Source of the DNA: Malachius bipustulatus
Lineage: Eukaryota; Arthropoda; Insecta; Coleoptera; Melyridae
Direction: 5' to 3'
Assembly: GCA_910589415.1 (NCBI GenBank)
Contig: OU342634.1
Location: 38,246,723 to 38,310,722, forward strand
DNA length: 64,000 nucleotides
Position numbers and translations under genes: made by a program. Under the pieces are notes generated by a model. That model searched no databases. It saw nothing but the letters and a program-made list of their open reading frames with translations, and had not been told where the DNA came from. Of this stretch, positions 10,940-22,222 are shown piece after piece; the first letter of the stretch is position 1; every line of letters starts with the position of its first letter.

Positions 10940-11798
10940 CAGGGTGAGGCGCGAGAACCTTAGGACATTTTTATATGGAGAAGTCCTGGGAATAGAAGTC
11001 TAAAAATTTGTACGTGTATGATTTCGGTTTTGCCGAGCTGAACTAAAATATTCACAACCCCTCACCATTTCAGGTTATACCGGAAGTTGCCATCAACTTT
11101 CTTATTTTAAATGGGACACCCTGCATATTATTATATTTTCAGATTGTCTGAAAAAATTCAATAAAAATGGGGTTTACAGTTCAAAATTCGAACGAGTGGT
11201 TTATGAGTTATAAACAAATGAAAATCGCAATTTTCCATTTTCAAAGCAGCTTAGGTCGAAAACGGGTCAAGATATCGGAAAACGGCTTACATGTCCCTAT
11301 CTTAACTTTTCACGTAGTATCCTCTGGTGCTGATGAAATTTGTATACAAAGTGATGAAAAATTAGCGATTTTCAAAAAAAAATTAATAAAAAATATTTTT
11401 TTTTGTAGGTACTCTAGCGTAGTATACAAAAATTTAGGATAGGGACATGTAAGCCGTTTTCCGATATCTTGACCCGTTTTAAAGCTAAGCTGCTTTGAAA
11501 ATGGAAAATTGCAATTTTCATTTGTTTATAACTCATAAGTTGGTCGTTACAAATTTGAACTGTAAATATCATTTTTATTACTTTTTTTCAGGCAATCTGA
11601 AAATGTAATAATATATAGGGTGTACCATTTAAAAAAAGAAAAATATGGCAACTTCCGGTATAACAGGAAGTGGTGTGGGGTTGTGAATATTTTAGTTCAG
11701 CTCGTCAAAACCGAAATTATACACGCAGAAATTTTTAGACTTCTACTCCCAGGACTTCTCCATATAAAAATGCCCTAAGGTTCTCGCGCCTCACCCTG
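10940..11798. mobile_element. Foldback element G with a family F palindrome at its centre
   Basis: CAGGGTGAGGCGCGAGAACC is mirrored by GGTTCTCGCGCCTCACCCTG ending at 11798. TA flanks both sides (10938-10939 and 11799-11800). Inside, at about 11113-11630, lies a second palindrome with its own ACACCCTGCATATT/AATATATAGGGTGT edges; it contains GGAAAACGGCTTACATGTCC in both orientations. That inner unit is the same family as the one split by element D near 4.1-5.3 kb, and a half copy is at 16490-16830. Confidence 0.8.
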
Positions 11799-11817
11799 TA
11801 TAATATAAATACAAATA

Positions 11818-12362
11818 TAAAAACGCTGAAGCGATTTTGATGAATGAATGAGTTACCACATGACGTTAATGCATTGAAGTAGGTAATGGTTTTTTTTTTT
11901 AGGTTTGCACGACCTTTAAATTTCTACGCCAATGGAATTATTTTTCTTATTAAATACCAAGCGTAGATTAATCGTTTCATTTTCTACAAAAAAGGCACTC
12001 TTTATAAAAATCGCCTCCGGTTATCGTTTGGAAGATAATCGCATTCAAATGTTGATTTTTATAGAAGATTTCGTAATTTTTTTCATGGGATTTTTTAAAT
12101 TTTATCTTCTACTAAACGACAAAATTTAGGCGAATTTTGTAAAGGGTTCCTTTTTTCTCGAAAATGAATCGACTAATCTACGCTCGGTATTTAAAAATTG
12201 TTAATCCCATTGGCGTAGAAGTTCAGAGGGTGTGAAACCTAAAAAGCCCATAATCTACTTCAATGAATTAACGTCATGAGTAATTTTATACTTTTGCACT
12301 TGTTGCCCAATAAAACCATAACGCCATACCAAATTTCATCAAAATCGCTTCAGCGGTTTAGC
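11818..12362. mobile_element. Foldback element K
   Basis: ACGCTGAAGCGATTTTGATGAA near 11823 is mirrored by TTCATCAAAATCGCTTCAGCG near 12340. Further matches include TGACGTTAATGCATTGAAGTAG with CTACTTCAATGAATTAACGTCA, and the CTACGCCAATGG/CCATTGGCGTAG pair. The 65-codon frame in the left arm has no recognised motif. There is no CAGGGTG terminus. Confidence 0.65.
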
Positions 12363-13123
12363 TTTTGTAATCAAATAACATTTTCAGAATAATTGACACT
12401 TTGGCACCTCCTAGTGGCCAAACCAAGCTACTGTGGACTAAGATAGGTTGACTTAAATCGACTTACAATAACCAGAGGAACACTTGGTAGTAAACTGTAA
12501 AAGTTATTCTAAGGACACCCCTGTATTATGTGTATATTTCTAAAAAATTTAAAATTTTTCGATTTTTGAAACGCCCCTGTAGATTTACTTTTCAAGATTT
12601 ACGTACAAAATTTTAAACCCTTGTGAAACCAGGGGCGGACTATGAATTTATGTTAAAAATGCTTTCTGAAAAACGCTATTTGTAGAGGATGTCTTTTCAA
12701 ATTTCGCAAAAATTCGTTTATCTAAAGGTGGTAGTTTTCAATCTCGGGAACTGAAATTTTTTAAAGCTAAAGAGAGTCCATCTGGGAGTTGTCTGGTATT
12801 ACATTTGAGAGATATCGGTCAAGTCGTTTCAAAATGGTGGCCATTAGAACTTTTGAAAAAGCTGCTATTTTTGAACCCCTGTGCTTATATGCAAAACTAA
12901 ACATACATTTTGCTATTAAACTAATTTTTCAATCAAATTAACAGAATAAGAAGAACCTATCCCAAGTTATACAGGGTATTTTGTAATTGAATGTCAATAT
13001 TTAAAGGGGTGATTTTGGGTCCATTTTAAGAAGTCCATTTCTTAATTTTTATCATTAGTGTAGGTACCGGTGGCGTGGCGTAGGTAGAAAATAAGCCAAA
13101 ATTGCTAAATTTCTAATTTACAT
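12363..13123. other. Intergenic, repeat-derived
   Basis: Holds the second copy (12720-12920) of the direct repeat seen at 10608-10810, and a lone element D-like end at 12972-13045. No gene is recognised. Confidence 0.45.
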
Positions 13124-13262
13124 AATTTCTTGCGTCAAAGTTGTCTTCTTCTTCTATTTCTATGGCTTGGGCACCATTGTGCATACAGCCAGCTTCAAGT
13201 GTTTCTATGATTTGGCCAGATTTTGATATTCTGGCGATTTCCAATTCCTTGCGTCAAAGTTG
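13124..13262 (-). mobile_element. Short retroposed insertion with 20-bp target duplication
   Basis: AATTTCTTGCGTCAAAGTTG (13124-13143) and AATTCCTTGCGTCAAAGTTG (13243-13262) are direct repeats with one mismatch. They flank 99 bp that, on the - strand, end in a GAAGAAGAAGA tail. Long target duplications with a simple-repeat 3' tail are the mark of LINE-mediated insertion, so this is a SINE or a heavily 5'-truncated LINE. The body is not recognised. Confidence 0.65.
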
Positions 13263-14664
13263 GTTCGCCTGATTCGGTTCGGGTTCAATCGAGATTCACA
13301 ACTACTGTCATTGACGTGCATCTTAACAAGAAATATAACGAAATGATCTAACTGTTTAATTTAATTTTCCTGCGGATGAATTGAAATTAAATTCATGGAA
13401 GATGAATATGAACTGGCCCAACTGACCAATTTACCCTTGAAGAAAAATTTGTCAGGTATTTTCTTGAATTTTTAATAAATAGGTATGCATTATATTATAA
13501 ACATTATAAACATCCAAACTGGTTTTCAGTATAGTAAATTACCACTCGTGATTGAATCTTCCCGATAAGTCTGTTTATTCATTTCTAACGAAATTGAGTT
13601 GCTTGAAGAAAACACCACTAGTGTTAAAGAAAACCATTAAAAAAACACCCGACTCGTTCAACGTCAAAAAATTTAAATTCGGCAGAAGCGACTCATTTTG
13701 ACGTGCAACTACAATTTTTTATTGTCGAACTGTAACAATTTACATTGTTAAGCGATCCGTGTATTATTTTTTATCACGCAATTTAATAAATTTTGAAATA
13801 GAAATTTAATAACAATTAATCTTCTATCCGTTCTATCACATGTTATAATATGTATCCGTTCGATGTTCGCTTCAGCACAGAAATCAACCACGAGAAGAGT
13901 AACTAAAAAGTCACTATATTGAAGAGAGATATCCTATTCTCTCTTAGATTGGTAGCAATCGGACAGGGAGGGAATTCCGTACCTACTCTTTATCATAATT
14001 TTATATCAAGGTACTCTAGGTATTTAGCACTTAATGAAACGTCTAGACTTGACTACAGTGACTACATTATTATTAGACAAGAGAATTCGCAACTTAAAAA
14101 GACTAACCTAGTTAAAGGGTTTTAATGAAAACCCGTAAGCACTCAACTGTTTTTACCAATGCGCGTTGATGCGAAAAAATTGAGATATTCCATTAGTTTT
14201 GAGTATCATCCGTGGCTCTGTAATTATATTTTTTGGTCAATATTTTTTATCCCTTGGAGTACACCTACTTTGATTAGTTTTACTTTTACTGTCATTATAC
14301 TTAAGTGGTCTCTCTGTATTCAAATAAATATTTAATACGGTACATTTTTTTATACCTTAATTATTGGATCCTTAAATAATGAATCAAATATCGATAAAAT
14401 GGCTCTGGTCAATTCATGGAGTCCTTGGCAAAAGTTGTATATACCGTGTGAGAAAATTAAACCGTATAGGTTTTGGAAAAAAAAATCACGAGATATCTCT
14501 GAAACTGTAAACTATCAGAACTTTCTTTCCATTTAACAGTTTTAGCTTTCCATTTCAGCTTTATCATGTAGTTTTCTCCAAAAGACGTTATTAACGTTGT
14601 TTAAATCGTAAAGTATCTCTGCACCAAAGTTAACATATTTTCTTAAAATTTCAATTTCAATATT
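13263..14664. other. Intergenic, no gene seen
   Basis: AT-rich. A 68-codon frame at 13919-14125 has no recognisable motif and no supporting context. Nothing else was found. Confidence 0.5.
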
Positions 14665-15247
14665 CAGGGCGTTTGGTAACTGGACATCAGTCAAAATCGA
14701 ACGTATGTATAAAATCTTATTTGAAACATAAAAGAAAGAATAACTTTTCTCAAGATTAGGCCTTGTTTAGGAAATATTTCCAAAAAAATGTAAAACTATA
14801 AGGCAGCTGTGAAAATGAGTTTTTTTTTTGTAACTGAGTCAAAATCGAACGCCATGTATAAAATCGCATTTTAAGCATAAAATGAGAATACATTTTTTCA
14901 AGATTAGACCTTGTTTAAAAAAAATATTTCGAAAAATGTAAAACTATATAAGGCTGCTGTGGAAATTTTTAAGACTGCTGTGAAAATGATTTTTTTTTTG
15001 TAACTGGAGAGCCAAAAGTCAAACGCCATGTATAGAATCGCATTTTAAGCATAAAAGAGAGAATAACTTTTTTCAAGATTAGGCCTCGTTTAGGAAATAT
15101 TTCCAAAAATGTCAAACTAAGGCCGGAATAAAAATATGTTTTATTCAGTAACGAGTTCAGTAGCTGAACAACAATTTTGGAAATATTTCCTAAGCGAGGC
15201 TTTATTTTTATACACAACGTTTGACTGTCCAGTTACCAAACACCCTG
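14665..15247. mobile_element. Satellite-armed foldback element P
   Basis: CAGGGCGTTTGGTAACTGGACA at the left and TGTCCAGTTACCAAACACCCTG at the right are mirror ends. The right TA is at 15248-15249; the left TA has decayed. The left arm is built of about three tandem monomers of roughly 150-170 bp that begin GTAACTGGACAG and contain GCATAAAAGAGAGAATAAC and CCTCGTTTAGGAAATATTTCC. The right arm has one. Same family as the elements at 19621-22220 and 60642-61974. Confidence 0.8.
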
Positions 15248-15249
15248 TA

Positions 15250-15930
15250 TACGATGCTAGTGCTGAATTTTTATACATGGGAAAACCGCCCTGTAAGTAC
15301 GTTTATGCTAAATACTGAACGTTTATACATAGGGAAATTGTTGGACCCTATTTCAATGAGTTACTTAGAAACAGTTTTTTTTTTCATTGAAACAGTTACC
15401 ATGGCAACTATCAATTGCAATTCGATTCGCTTATGAATGAAGATTTAATACTCGCAAGGTGTAAAACACAAATATGTAATTTTATATGTAATTATATGTA
15501 TCTGTGTACCGTGTACGTATGAAGTACCTCGGGAGTTGTTTTGAGTTTGACACTATACTTACTACTTGGGAACTATACAGTGTACAATAATAATAATAAG
15601 TAATAAAAAAATCTGGCTTACAGCTTCTTCTCCTTGCGCAAAATAAATCAAAATTTTCCATAAAATGTTTTGCTTTGTCACTATGACTTATTATAACAAA
15701 TAAATACAGCGATATTAAATTGTCGGTCTCAGGGCATTGTAATCAGATGATGTTTATGTGTACTTTGTTACGAGATGGATAAGCATTCTTTGCTTTTGCA
15801 ATTTTTAAAATGGGATTCGCCATTTAACAAATGTCATTGACGTCAATTCAGAACAAAAATAACATCGGACATTATTTAATTTTTTTTACAATTTTATTTT
15901 TTCATCGAATTTATTCTAATATTGACTGTA
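15250..15930. other. Intergenic, no gene seen
   Basis: AT-rich, with simple TAATAATAA sequence near 15585-15605. No gene is recognised. Confidence 0.5.
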
Positions 15931-15932
15931 TA

Positions 15933-16338
15933 CTGGGTGTTGCATCGGCAGACCGTCCATAGGAAATCCCCTAATAATATTTCAATTTTTTTCATCCCCT
16001 AATATTCGATCCGTTTTAGAGCAAAATTGTTCGGGACTATTTTGAATCCCCTTGTATGATGGACTCACGTCCAAAATACGAATAATATCATTCATCGAAT
16101 TAAGGTAGGTATATTTTTAAAATTTTTTTCTAAAATTTGTAAAATAAAAATGCTCTTTTAGAAAACGTTTTTCAACATATACCTACCTTTCGCTGAATGG
16201 ATATTAGTCGTATTTTGCACGCGAGTCCATCATACAAGGGCCTTCAAGAAAGTCCCAAACAATTTTGCTCTACAACGAATCGGGGAGATAATATTAGGGG
16301 GAATAAAAATTTGCATGGGATTTCCTATGGATATACTG
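15933..16338. mobile_element. Foldback element T
   Basis: CCATAGGAAATCCC (near 15957) pairs with GGGATTTCCTATGG (near 16317). The GATGGACTCACGTCCAAAATACG region pairs with CGTATTTTGCACGCGAGTCCATC. TA sits at both edges (15931-15932 and 16339-16340). The left end is CTGGGTG, a variant of CAGGGTG. The loop is AT-rich and noncoding. Confidence 0.7.
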
Positions 16339-16340
16339 TA

Positions 16341-17553
16341 TAATTACGGAGTGGTTATTGAAAATATAAGAGGTCTTGAAAAAGGCCCGGTCCCCCCCCC
16401 CCCCCCACATTCCTAAATTTTGAATTTTGAAAAAAATGAAAAACAGGTCAATTTTATAATTTAATTTACTTTATATTTTTTTAAATAAGACACCCTATTA
16501 GTATATTATTGCATTTTAATATTGTCTGAGAAAACTAAAATTTTTTTTGTTGCAGTTCAAATTTAGTAGTTACCTATGAGTGAATGAAAATCGCAATTTT
16601 CCATTTTGAAAGCGACGTACAAAAGAAACGGCTCCAAATATCGCAAAACAACTCGCATGCCCCTATCTTATAACTTTTCACGTGGTATCCTATACTATGC
16701 ACTTACTTAAAATTTTTATACTGGGTGATGAAAATTATCAGATTTTTCATCACCCTGTAAAAAAAATTCATCTACATCATAGATAGTACATAAAAAGTTA
16801 AAATAGGGACAAAACAATGTCGTCATTGAGCCAACAAACACACTGTATAAAAAATTTACCTGTATATGAACTGTATATAAAAATTATAAAACTAATTTAA
16901 TTTTTTAATTTTTTTTCAAAACCATAAATTTAAGGATTTATTGAGGGGAACCGGGACTTTTCAATACCCTTCATATACGTAATTTCTTCCCCTTCCAGTC
17001 GTAAAACACAAACATTGACAATAAAAAATAGACAGACAGACAGATAGAGGGAGAGGGTAGAGAGCAGGGAAGACAGGCTGTAGAGAGAGAAGCAAGGGGG
17101 AGAGAAAGCAGACGTTAAATAATGACGAGCGACGAATATAGATCACTTGATAGACATACAACAAAAAGAAACGAAAACACAAAAAAACGTAATATTCAGC
17201 GTCAAGAAGAGATATTCTGAAGAAAACGGCTTCAAAATTAACCCAAAAACGAAAAAGAATCAGTTAACAGCGAAAACAATCCACTAAACCCAATAAAACT
17301 GAAACGTCTCCAAAATGATAAAGATACTGATAGAGAAACCCATCTCCATTGACAGAAACCTCACAGAAAAGTGAAAACCCAACAAAACCGAGAAAGTGAA
17401 ACCTCTAAAGTGTGCCCATGAATTCGACAACTCGAACACAGGAAGAAAAAAAAACAACACACCCAAACTAACACCTACCGAGGGAGGCAAAGAAGGAACT
17501 ACTGACCTTAGAATGAAAGAGTAGCAGCTTGGGTTTGACCGTTTGCTACTTTC
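16341..17553. other. Intergenic: half foldback, poly-C run, purine-rich strand
   Basis: A 16-bp C run lies at 16392-16407. A half copy of the family F palindrome is at about 16490-16830. From about 16990 to 17520 the + strand is A-rich and poor in T, with GACAGACAGA and GAGAGGGTAGAGAG simple sequence. Broken frames there read lysine/asparagine-rich, but no family is recognised. Confidence 0.45.
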
Positions 17554-17554
17554 C

Positions 17555-17764
17555 TAGGCCCTATTCCACAAAAAACTTTGAGTTCAATTTCCATATTTCA
17601 ATTTTTCACAAAACAGGAAATTTGTTTTCCACAATCAGATAAATGTTAATTTAGCACTGCTGTGCAATATGGACTTGCAATTTACATTGCAATAAGAAAA
17701 CATGTTGTTTTTTAAAAATGCAAAAAGTGGAAACTTGCAAAGTTCTTATTGCGGAATAGGCCCC
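17555..17764. mobile_element. Small inverted-repeat element, GGCCCTATTCC ends
   Basis: GGCCCTATTCCACAA near 17557 is mirrored by TTGCGGAATAGGCC ending near 17762. Inside, GGAAAATTTGTT-like and TTGCAATTTACATTGCAA segments form further inverted matches. It is about 210 bp and noncoding, so a MITE-like element. The exact target duplication is unclear. Confidence 0.55.
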
Positions 17765-18160
17765 TGGTCAATCTTCACAAACAGACCCTGTGACGCTCCC
17801 AATTCGAAGCTGGGTAAACCGGATATGGCTTATGCATCTGGGAAAATAAAACCAACTCTGCCGAAAGGATCCTTTGCTGCCGAGATGACCCAACCACACG
17901 GAGATATAACCAACAGCGCCAGAGAACAGACCTCCAAGTCTGGGTTCGGGGAGAGCACCATCACGAAAAACCGCTGCCTTATAGAAGATCAACCCACATG
18001 ATGGAAAACCGTCTACTTCATTTCGCACTGGAGACTGAAGAGCGTACCTACTCTGGAAAACCATCCACGGAGACGATCCCGTGAGGGGAAACAACCAAAA
18101 ATTGGAAACAAAGCTTTCCCAGACGAATGGGAACCTCATTCCTTAGCGAAAAATCGAGAA
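17765..18160. other. GC-richer island of unknown origin
   Basis: This segment has markedly higher GC than its flanks and is open in more than one frame (99 codons on +, 123 codons on -). Neither translation shows a recognisable domain. Its base composition differs enough from the neighbours to suggest a fragment of an older element or an exon, but nothing supports a specific call. Confidence 0.35.
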
Positions 18161-18784
18161 GACCTTGTTTTTATATAATTTTTCTCCTTTTATTATTGTG
18201 AATATCACAATCGCCGTTAACTGCTACCATAGAGCCTTAATAGACCTTTGGTCGCAGTGGAGGTGTTACAATGACCCACTCACAAATTACAATGAATCTA
18301 ACTGCTACACCGTAACAGTTTTCGAGGCAATGTGTTTGCAGACTGTTTCTATAAACATGAAACGGTTACAATAATGAATTCTATCGCGTGATGCTAATAA
18401 ATGTTTCCAAACCCATATTACAGGTAGGTACAGGATAGAATCTGGACTATATATTATTATTGTTTCAGCAAGATAGCGTTACGTGCCACACAACAAGATT
18501 AACAGAGGGCATATTTTACTGACCGAGATGTACGAATGGGAACATTCGTGCGATCTAACGCCTTCAGGTTTCTTTTTTTTCAGATTTCCCGGAATGAAAA
18601 GTCGATGCGAACAATCCTATATATGACTATAGATTTCAATAAGTTTATCGAAATATTGAGACGTAGTTCTACTAAAACGTGCTTTAGATTAAAAAAAAAG
18701 GTCATATGGAGAAACAATCCGGGGAGGGGACATTTACCACTATTTTATGTTGAGGTGCATGTACCTACTATAAAGTAGAAATTT

Positions 18785-18912
18785 TACAATGGGCCGGTTT
18801 CATAATAAATTTTAAAGCCACTTAAACTTAAAGTCATAATCGTTGAAAACAACGGTAAAAAAGGTAAAGTTGGAGTTTTTCAAAGTGACTTTAATTTTAT
18901 TGTGAAAGTTAA
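18785..18912. mobile_element. Short MITE-like inverted repeat, GGGCCGGTTTCAT end
   Basis: GTTTCATAATAAATTTTAAAGCCACTT near 18796 is mirrored by AAGTGACTTTAATTTTATTGTGAAA ending near 18907. It is about 120 bp and the right end is eroded. Flanking sequence to 19618 is AT-rich with no gene. Confidence 0.55.
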
Positions 18913-20272
18913 TTACTCATTTAATTTAAAAAAAAAACAAGTTTATAAAATTAACCCACCTATTACTATTTTGCATTATTTATACATAATTATTTATAAT
19001 TAGGCATAGAAAAAATTGTTTTTCATTTCATAGGTAGACGATACATTATACCTACTACGACGTTATACATAAAACATTAATAATTAATTATTTCTTGTTT
19101 TTCTGGCCTTCCATCACTAATACTAGATACTTATTGCCATTGTTGTGTGCCTAAATATTAAAAATATGTTACTGATTTTTTTTGTAAAAAATACACATAA
19201 TTACGTTACATACCAACATTATAATATGTACAACATTCTGCTTTAGCGTTTTATAAAAATATTAAATACCCAGGACACAATATAAGAAGTTCGTAGTCTC
19301 ACTAATATATTTATTACACGTTCACATAATAACATAACATTGAAAAAAGCACAAATACAAGAACTTACCGGTTGGTGCAACATAAAAACATAAACAAATA
19401 TGAAATAATTGTGTATTTTTCACGGTTATTTTTATTTTTAACAATAATAGCGAGCTCGACAGGTGTTATGTATCTAGATAGTCGTTGCGATTATGTATTT
19501 TAAACAGCTGTTATATAAGATATACAGAGTGACATAACGGAGAAACGAATTACAAGTTTTCTGAGCTTAATCGTTTTTTCAAAAATAAATTTCTAGTTTA
19601 TTAAGGGAACCACTAATCTACAGGGTGTTTGGTATCTGGACAGCCAAAAGTCGAACGCCATGCATAAAATCGTATTTTAAGATTAAAAAAGAGAATAACT
19701 CTTTTCAAGATGAAACCTCGTTTAGGCAATATCTCCAAAAATGTAAAACTATGGATGCTAAAAAATGAATTTTTTTTAGTAACTATGGACAGCCAAAATC
19801 TAACTTCGTATAGAAAATCGTATTTTGGGCATAAAAGAAAGAATGACTCTTTTCAAGATAAGGCCTCGTTTAAGAAATATTACCAAAAATGCAAAACTAA
19901 TAAGGCTGCTAAAAAATATATATATATTTTTAGTAACTGGACAGTCAAAATCGAACGTCATGTATAAAATCGTATTTTAAGCATAAAAGAGACAATGGCT
20001 CTTTTCAAGATTACGCCTCGTTTAGGCACTATTTCCAAAAATGTAAAACTAAGGCTGCCAAAAATATATTTTTTTAGTAACTGGACAGTCAAAATCGAAC
20101 GCCATATATAAAATCATATTTTAAGCATAAAAGAGACAATGGCACTAAGGCTGTCAAAAATATACTTTTTTAGTAACTGGACAGCCAAAAGTCGAACGCC
20201 ATGCATAAAATCGTATTTTAAGATTAAAAAAGAGAATAACTCTTTTCAAGATGAGGCCTCGTTCAGGCTATA

Positions 20273-21473
20273 CAGGGTGTCCCAATATTCCATGGACATG
20301 GAGCAACCACAGATTACTGAGGTAAAAAAAAGTCGCTCGGACCAAACTTATCTCTATACCAAAGTGCTTCGTTTGTCCGTTAGAGGGCTTCAAAGTCTTT
20401 TGAAAATTTTAGTTTTTTTGAAATAGCTCAAAGTCGGCTGATTCCAATTCGATGAAATTTGGTAGGTAAATTTCTTATTAACAGTACTAACTTCTGATGT
20501 AAATTATAATTTGACGGAAACCCGGGAAGGGGTGAAACTACCCCTACCCTCCATTAAAATCGATCGTAATTGTTGATAGGGTAGCAGGGACGCTGTTCAT
20601 GTTTTGTTGTTTGAAAGATACATCGTTTTAGCCCATTTTTGGTCTCCAACAAAAATCTGTATCTTTCCGAGGTGCTATGTGATAAAATAAATTCGTCGAT
20701 GATAACTAAATTTTTATTTCAATTTTTTATAATTTTTTATTTTTTGAAATCAAATTTTCAATTGTCAGGTGATTATTTTATCTAATCTCATAAAAGATGC
20801 TCGATGTGGGCGCCGGTTTGGACCCTAGAAAGTTCCATCCTGCGCAAAAAAATGATTTTAACTTTTCTTCGAACCTCGTCGTTTTGCAAACTGTTTATGC
20901 GTTTGAAAAAAACCGTTTGCGAACACCTGAAAAAAAAAACCGAACCATACTTAACATCTTTTATGAGATTAGATCAAATAATCACCTGACAATTGAAAAT
21001 TTGATTTCAAATTAAAAGAATGAAATAAAATTTTGGTTAGGTGTCATCGACTAATTTATTTTATCACATGGCACCTCGGAGAGATACAGATTTTTGTAGG
21101 AGACCAAAAATGGGCTAAAACGATGTATCTTTCAAACAAGAAAACATGAACAGCGTCCCTGCTACCCTATCAACAATTACGATCGATTTTAATGGAGGGT
21201 AGGGGTAGTTTCACCCCTTCCCGGGTTTCCGTCAAATTATAATTTACATCAGAAGTTAGTACTGTTAATAAGAAATTTACCTACCAAATTTCATCGAATT
21301 GGAATCAGCCGACTTTGAGCTATTTCAAAAAAACTAAAATTTTCAAAAGACTTTGAAGCCCTCTAACGGACAAACGAAGCACTTTGGTATAGAGATAAGT
21401 TTGGTCCGAGCGACTTTTTTTTACCTCAGTAATCTGTGGTTGCTCCATGTCCATGGAATATTGGGACACCCTG
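20273..21473. mobile_element. Near-perfect foldback element S, carrying a transposase C-terminus
   Basis: CAGGGTGTCCCAATATTCC is mirrored by GGAATATTGGGACACCCTG ending at 21473. TA flanks both sides (20271-20272 and 21474-21475). The arms are about 480 bp and almost identical, so the insertion or its last arm homogenisation is recent. Removing the element and one TA rejoins a satellite monomer of element Q, whose intact sister at about 19724 has TA at the same point. The unique centre of about 200 bp carries the transposase tail listed separately. Confidence 0.9.
20791..20910 (-). pseudogene. C-terminal fragment of a DUF4817/DDE-type transposase
   Basis: Reading the - strand from about 20904 down to the stop at 20791-20789, the frame gives arginine-rich sequence with FLRRMEL and then GAHIEHLL followed directly by the stop codon. 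A short arginine-rich helix followed by a G-x-H-x-EHLL terminus is how I remember insect DUF4817-DDE transposases ending. The catalytic domain is absent. With the N-terminal piece in element E, this suggests the foldbacks descend from autonomous elements encoding this transposase type. The remnant is only about 40 codons, and the match is from memory. Confidence 0.5.
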
Positions 21474-22222
21474 TATCTCCAAAAATGTAAAACTATGGAT
21501 GCTAAAAAATGTATTTTTTTAGTAACTATGGACAGCCAAAATCTAACTTCGTATAGAAAATCGTATTTTGGGCATAAAAGAAAGAATGACTCTTTTCAAG
21601 ATAAGGCCTCGTTTAAGAAATATTACCAAAAATGCAAAACTAATAAGGCTGCTAAAAAATATATATATTTTTTTAGTAACTGGACAGTCAAAATCGAACG
21701 TCATGTATAAAATCGTATTTTAAGCATAAAAGAGACAATGGCTCTTTTCAAGATTACGCCTCGTTTAGGCACTATTTCCAAAAATGTAAAACTAAGGCTG
21801 CCAAAAATATATTTTTTTAGTAACTGGACAGTCAAAATCGAACGCCATGCATAAAATCATATTTTAAGCATAAAAGAGACAATGGCTCTTTTCAAGATTA
21901 TGCCTCGTTTAGGCAATATTTCCAAAAATGTAAAACTAAGGCTGCCAAAAATATATTTTTTTAGTAACTGGACAGTCAAAATCGAACGCCATGTATAAAA
22001 TCGTATTTTAAGCATAAAAGAGAGAATAACTCTTTTCATGATGAGGCCTCGTTTAGGAAATATTTCAAAAAATCTTGTTCCAGTTACTGAATAAAACATT
22101 TTTATTACGGCCTTAGTTCTACATTTTTTGAGATATTTCCTAAACGAGACTTGATCTTTAAAAAAATTATTATTTTATACATGACGTCTCATTTTGGCTG
22201 TCCAGTTACCAAACATCCTGTA

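Larger units (their letters stand above)
19621..22220. mobile_element. Satellite-armed foldback element Q with a higher-order repeat
   Basis: CAGGGTGTTTGGTATCTGGACAG at the left mirrors CTGTCCAGTTACCAAACATCCTG-like sequence ending at 22220. TA flanks both sides (19619-19620 and 22221-22222). The left arm is an array of about 145-153-bp monomers, each starting GTAACTGGACAG. A block of four monomers of about 540 bp (from about 19634) is repeated from about 20174, giving a two-level array. The second copy is interrupted by element S at 20273-21473. The right arm at about 22075-22220 is a single inverted monomer. Frames of 80-95 codons through the array are by-products of the repeat. Confidence 0.85.

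Noticed and set aside
19710..20426. Several 60-95-codon frames with repeated NWTVK/TMDSQN-type sequence
   Set aside because: They are translations of the ~145-bp satellite monomers; the similarity comes from the DNA repeat.
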